NCBI GenBank assembly: GCA_041493955.1 | Contig: JBGPZW010000122.1 | Location: forward strand, 1-10,528 | Reading direction: 5' to 3' | Origin: QHYU01 sp041493955 | GTDB lineage: Bacteria > Acidobacteriota > Terriglobia > Acidiferrales > UBA7541 | DNA: 10,528 bases | Shown here: positions 7,626 to 10,528 of the stretch, one piece after another | Layout of the letters: every line of letters starts with the position of its first letter | How positions within the stretch are numbered: the first letter of the stretch is position 1 | Translations under genes and position numbers: made by a program | The notes under the pieces: model-generated | What the model was told of the DNA's origin: nothing | Databases searched by the model: none | Seen by the model: only the letters and a program-made list of their open reading frames with translations

Positions 7626-8015
7626 TCAGTCATTCGTGATTTGAGGAGAGATACTGGCTTCGCGGATGGCGAGAAACTCCTTGCTCCAAGCCTCGTGCGC
7701 CGGGTCCGTGGCGTAGCGATCGGCGGCCGCGCGGTTCTCAAACTCGATGACAAACGCGGTGTGGTAATCGCGCGGCTGCATGCGGCTGGGCTTGGTCCAG
7801 ATGTTCTTGACGCCGGGAAGTTTTCCGACCATCGCCTTGAAATCGGCCATGATCTTGGCCTTGTCCGCGTCGGTGGCGTCTGCTTTCCACTTGATCAGCG
7901 AGATGTGAATGATCGTCTTGGGCTGGCCGTACTTGGCCTGGCCGGCGGCGTAGCCGCCGAAGAAAATTGCCGCGGCCACCAGCATTGCTGCTGCGATGCG
8001 AAGTGTCCCGTTCAT
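7626..8015 (-). CDS. Exported Dabb-domain (stress-responsive alpha/beta barrel) protein
   Basis: A 129-aa protein whose ATG at 8015 has AAGGAG 6 nt upstream. Residues 1-26 form a signal peptide or membrane anchor (a hydrophobic run after TLR, then GYAAGQA). The rest matches the Dabb ferredoxin-like alpha/beta-barrel family: IIHISLIKWK (35-44) with H37, PGVKNIW (67-73), the central strand DYHTAFVIEFEN (83-94), and the closing AADRYATDPAHEAW (97-110) containing the family's Y..xPxH pattern. The ~95-aa domain is full length. Family members form dimeric barrels; some are enzymes (polyketide cyclases, olivetolic acid cyclase) but most are uncharacterised. An exported version is less common. It follows the methyltransferase gene on the same strand after 66 nt and may share its transcript. 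The function is not known. Confidence 0.8.
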   Translation of the reverse strand: MNGTLRIAAAMLVAAAIFFGGYAAGQAKYGQPKTIIHISLIKWKADATDADKAKIMADFKAMVGKLPGVKNIWTKPSRMQPRDYHTAFVIEFENRAAADRYATDPAHEAWSKEFLAIREASISPQITND

Positions 8016-8081
8016 GTCTTTCTCCTTGGCGAGTGGAATCGAGCGGAAGTGTACGCGAGCGCCGCGCGCGGGCGCAAGCGG

Positions 8082-9509
8082 CTAGGCATCCTGCCGCTCC
8101 AGAATCAGAAAATGATTCTTGCGCATCAGCTCGGGTGACGATAGCCCGACCAGCGCGGACTTGACGTCGCGGAAACCGTGGGCGAGCAAGTACGCGCGCG
8201 CGTCGTAGCCCGGATCGATGTGCATGGGCGCGGTGCTGTTGGGCCCGTTGTAGCAAGTGGCCACCAGCCGCCCGCCGGGGCGCAGCAGCTCGCGCCAGCG
8301 GGCGAAAACCGGCGGGAGGTCCGCCAGGTGCTCGATGACGTCGAGCGCATAGACAATGTCGTAGGGCCCTTCGAGCTCGCCGAGTTCGTGGACGATTCTC
8401 AGCGGCAGGCGCTCGCGCTCGGCGCGCCAGCGCAGGTAGTTGGCGGACTCGCCGGGGACGTCGAGGTAGGTGGTGTCCCGGCCCTCGCGCGCCAGCGCGC
8501 GGCTGAAGTTGCCAGGGCCGCCGCCGAAGTCGAGTACGCGCCCGCGCGCCAGGCGCAGCAGGTCGAGCGTATAGACGATGTGCTTGTAGAGCAGGTGGTG
8601 CTGGCAGTTGGCGTAGAGGTAGAGCCGCGCGTTGCGGCTGTACCATGCCGTGACCGCCTCCTGGCCCTGCGGACTCTCGCGGCGCCAGTTCTCGGCCAGC
8701 CGCGCCACGCTTTCGGCCATGTTCTGTACCACCGTCTCGCGCGGCTCGTTACAAAAGGTCTGAAGGTTTTCAACCAGGTCGTCGAAGTTTACCCGGTTCT
8801 GCTGGACCGCGTTGGCGTAGAGGTGCGCCACACCCGTGGTCCAGAGAAACACCGCGGCACACGTCACGACTGCCGTGGCGCTGGTCGACGCCGGTGCCAG
8901 CAGCCGCTCGAGCGCCGCCGCGGCGACAGCCCCGGCAAGGATCTGCTGGAGAAAAATCCTTGGCCGCAGGAGCGCCACAGCGAGAAAGACGAAGAGCATC
9001 GTCAGTTCAGCCAGCAGCAGGTCCGGCACACCGCCACGCCCGGCCATCCACAGGATGAGGAGATCGGAAACAACGTACGCCGCAGCGAGCGCCGCCAGCC
9101 GTGGCGGGTCCGGAGCCCGCAAGTCCACGGCCAACGGCTTGCGCAGTGTTTTCAGGAGCGCAAGATGTAAGGCTACTCCGACGGCCACCGCGGCCAGCGC
9201 CAGCCACGCCTGTGCCGCGGCCACGAGGATTCCGGCCAGAAGCAGAACGAACCAGCGGGCGCGCGCCACCCAGCGCGGGCGGCGCACCGCCGCGGCGTCC
9301 AGCCCCAGATAGTTCGGCAGGTAATGCGCTGCCCAGAGCAGGCCCAAAGATAGCACTCCTGCGGCGATCCGCGCGGCCAGCGGCGCGCGGGCATGCGCGG
9401 ACAGACCCAGCAGCAGTCCGCAACCCGCGGCAGCGGGCAGGAGCCGCCAGCGTTGCCCAACCAGGAAGGCGCGTTGCTTGTCGTAGTCCATGCGGCGGAG
9501 GCGCGGCAT
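8082..9509 (-). CDS. Multi-spanning membrane protein fused to a SAM-dependent methyltransferase
   Basis: About 475 aa from the ATG at 9509. The N-terminal half has roughly seven or eight hydrophobic segments (near 23-37, 49-67, 85-102, 103-120, 139-157, 164-182, 185-202 and 210-232). After a soluble linker (~235-320) comes a class I Rossmann methyltransferase. Motif I is VLDFGGGPGNF (325-335), the acidic end of strand 2 is YLDVPGE (348-354), motif II/III is IVYALDVIEHL (385-395), and LRPGGRLVATCYN (409-421) follows. The last ~50 residues complete the fold. It should transfer a methyl group from SAM at the cytoplasmic face of the membrane to an unknown, perhaps lipidic, acceptor. The start is uncertain: none of ATG 9509, ATG 9491 or TTG 9533 has a Shine-Dalgarno. 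I do not recognise the membrane domain; it is not an obvious isoprenylcysteine or phospholipid methyltransferase. It may be co-transcribed with the Dabb gene. Confidence 0.8.
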   Translation of the reverse strand: MPRLRRMDYDKQRAFLVGQRWRLLPAAAGCGLLLGLSAHARAPLAARIAAGVLSLGLLWAAHYLPNYLGLDAAAVRRPRWVARARWFVLLLAGILVAAAQAWLALAAVAVGVALHLALLKTLRKPLAVDLRAPDPPRLAALAAAYVVSDLLILWMAGRGGVPDLLLAELTMLFVFLAVALLRPRIFLQQILAGAVAAAALERLLAPASTSATAVVTCAAVFLWTTGVAHLYANAVQQNRVNFDDLVENLQTFCNEPRETVVQNMAESVARLAENWRRESPQGQEAVTAWYSRNARLYLYANCQHHLLYKHIVYTLDLLRLARGRVLDFGGGPGNFSRALAREGRDTTYLDVPGESANYLRWRAERERLPLRIVHELGELEGPYDIVYALDVIEHLADLPPVFARWRELLRPGGRLVATCYNGPNSTAPMHIDPGYDARAYLLAHGFRDVKSALVGLSSPELMRKNHFLILERQDA

Positions 9510-9550
9510 GTTAACACGGCCGCTGCGAGGCAAGAAAAACGCGCTGGAGC

Positions 9551-9801
9551 ATGCATGAGGCGGACGCTTGGAGCTGCGAGGTCGCCCAAGCGGTGCTCGA
9601 GCTCGACTCCGCGAGCGGAAAAGTCCTCAAGGTGAACATTCTGCAGCGATTTGGCTCCGTCGAGCGACTTGGCGGACTGCCGCTGGAGCGCCTCTAGGAG
9701 ATCAAGGGGATGGGGGTACCAAGATCATCGGCCTTGTGGCAGCAGCCTTGGAGATCGCCCGACGCGCGGCCTACGGCATCCTGGATGGCGAGAAAACTTA
9801 A
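9551..9801 (+). pseudogene. Decayed remnant of a RadC-like gene (helix-hairpin-helix part)
   Basis: Two plus-strand frames join to make one recognisable protein. From the ATG at 9551 the first gives LELDSASGKVLKVNILQRFG and then SVERLGGLPLERL before a TAG at 9695-9697. After that EIKGMG continues in frame, then a -1 shift in a G-run (9712-9716, one G short) leads into TKIIGLVAAALEIARR and a TAA at 9799-9801. This resembles the N-terminal HhH segment of RadC/UPF0758 proteins (GKS..LA..LL.RFGSL..L, then IKGIG.AK...L.A.LE..RR). The stop reads as GAG changed to TAG. The C-terminal MPN/JAB metalloprotease-like domain of RadC is absent and nothing like it follows. A nonsense codon, a frameshift and truncation indicate a relic. 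The G-run shift alone could be a sequencing error. Another HhH protein cannot be excluded. Confidence 0.5.
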
Positions 9802-10014
9802 ACCACCAAGAAGTAGGCTCCGGGAAAAGGCCGCACGCGACCCACAAGCTGCAGCCGGGATGCTCGCGGAGCGTCCAAAAATCATAGTTCTGAGCAGGCC
9901 AAGCCAAAAGGGGATTTTTCAGCAAGCCCAAACCGAACGCAGCTCTGACTCTGCGGTGTGCGAGGTCGCCCCAAGTGGCGCAGACGTGGCGCAAGGAGCT
10001 TGGAGCTTGCGCAG
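9566..10014. repeat. Short imperfect direct repeats around the radC relic
   Basis: TGCGAGGTCGCCCAAG (9575-9590) recurs with one extra C as TGCGAGGTCGCCCCAAG (9959-9975). The adjoining GCTTGGAGCTGCG (9566-9578) recurs with one extra T at 9999-10012. The two blocks overlap at the first site and are about 23 bp apart at the second. They bracket the relic and ~210 bp of sequence (9802-10017) in which I see no gene. The copies may be scars of an insertion or a local duplication. Confidence 0.45.
9989..10012 (-). other. Hairpin just after the groEL stop
   Basis: A perfect 7-bp inverted repeat, GCGCAAG (9989-9995) and CTTGCGC (10006-10012) with a 10-nt loop, begins 5 nt past the GroEL stop. It could stabilise or end the chaperonin mRNA, but no U-run follows on the minus strand, so it is not a standard intrinsic terminator. 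Confidence 0.4.
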
Positions 10015-10017
10015 GGT

Positions 10018-10528
10018 TCAGTACATTCCGCCCATGCCACCGCCGCCATGGCCTGCACCTGCGGCCGCCATCTTTCCCTCTTCCTTGATGTCAGCCACCA
10101 GGGCTTCGGTGGTCAGCATCAGGCCGGCGATGGACGCAGCGTTCTGGAGCGCCAGGCGGGTCACCTTGGCCGGATCAATCACGCCAGCCTTTATCAGGTC
10201 CTGGAACTCGCCCGTTTCCGCGTCGAAGCCGAAGTTATCGTCCTTCGACTCGCGCACCCGGCTCACTACCACGGCGCCTTCGTGGCCGGCGTTTTGGGCG
10301 ATCTGTCGCATGGGCTCTTCCAGCGCGCGCTTGACGATGTTCACGCCGATGGCCTCGTCCCCGTGTACCCTGAGCTTGTCGAGAGCCGGGATGCAGCGCA
10401 GCAAAGCCACGCCGCCGCCGGCCACGATTCCTTCCTCGACCGCCGCGCGAGTGGCGTGCATGGCGTCTTCGACGCGAGCCTTCTTCTCCTTTAGCTCCAT
10501 CTCGGTCGCCGCTCCCACCTTGATGACC
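10018..10528 (-). CDS. groEL: GroEL (60-kDa chaperonin), C-terminal part, partial
   Basis: Subunit of the double-ring chaperonin that folds cytosolic proteins with ATP and the GroES lid. About 169 residues are visible. They align with roughly residues 385-548 of E. coli GroEL: VGAATEMELKEKKARVEDA, ATRAAVEEGIVAGGGVALL, the intermediate and equatorial part with GVIDPAKVTRLALQNAAS (the conserved Asp at the ATP site), then GLMLTTEALVADI. The tail ends in GGGGMGGMY, the flexible Gly/Met tail, here with a terminal Tyr. The reading frame is intact to the right edge, where VIK precedes VGAATE; the 5' part and any groES lie beyond it. Confidence 0.97.
   Translation of the reverse strand, partial: VIKVGAATEMELKEKKARVEDAMHATRAAVEEGIVAGGGVALLRCIPALDKLRVHGDEAIGVNIVKRALEEPMRQIAQNAGHEGAVVVSRVRESKDDNFGFDAETGEFQDLIKAGVIDPAKVTRLALQNAASIAGLMLTTEALVADIKEEGKMAAAGAGHGGGGMGGMY

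Noticed and set aside
7738..8646. 302-codon minus-strand frame spanning the Dabb and methyltransferase genes
   Set aside because: Arg/Ala-rich composition with no domain; it overlaps two genes with clear family motifs in other frames.
8178..9170. 330-codon plus-strand frame opposite the methyltransferase
   Set aside because: A shadow: it lacks a domain and an RBS, while the minus strand shows motif I and transmembrane segments.
1..10528. CRISPR array, toxin-antitoxin pair or defence island
   Set aside because: No regularly spaced repeats, no small overlapping gene pair and no nuclease or defence domains were seen on either strand.

Overview
The window is about 10.5 kb of high-GC bacterial DNA, a chromosomal segment because it carries rRNA and chaperonin genes. 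Acidobacteriota is the best guess but is inferred. It rests on the style of the genes: a very long secreted M14 peptidase with a large C-terminal extension, a big Cache/PAS hybrid kinase, and a TGAGCGAGG-type hairpin element I associate with that phylum. No marker gene here settles the phylum.

Layout. (1) 1-145, minus: the first ~145 nt of a 23S rRNA gene, running off the left edge. (2) 146-808: no protein gene. It holds a structured leader for the 23S (boxA-like site, a hairpin, and two interleaved perfect inverted repeats). Further upstream are an intrinsic terminator and a strong sigma70-type promoter, which together bracket a ~160-nt candidate small RNA. No 16S gene or spacer tRNA lies upstream of the 23S, so the two rRNA genes look unlinked. 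(3) 809-3970, minus: exported M14-family zinc carboxypeptidase with a long C-terminal region. (4) 3971-4460: divergent intergenic region. (5) 4461-7607, plus: membrane hybrid histidine kinase (Cache-like sensor, PAS, HisKA, HATPase, two receiver domains). Its last codons lie in a REP-like hairpin element. (6) 7626-8015, minus: secreted Dabb-domain protein. (7) 8082-9509, minus: multi-spanning membrane protein fused to a class I SAM methyltransferase. (8) 9551-9801, plus: decayed, frameshifted remnant of the helix-hairpin-helix part of a RadC-like gene, flanked by short repeats. (9) 10018-10528, minus: C-terminal third of GroEL, running off the right edge.

How the genes relate. They look like separate transcription units rather than one pathway. 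The methyltransferase and Dabb genes are co-directional, 66 nt apart, and may be co-transcribed. The kinase has no adjacent response regulator and no HPt domain, so its output partner must be elsewhere. No complete new system is evident. The most unusual parts are the unlinked 23S with its structured leader, the candidate small RNA, the membrane-methyltransferase fusion, the REP-like tail of the kinase and the radC relic.
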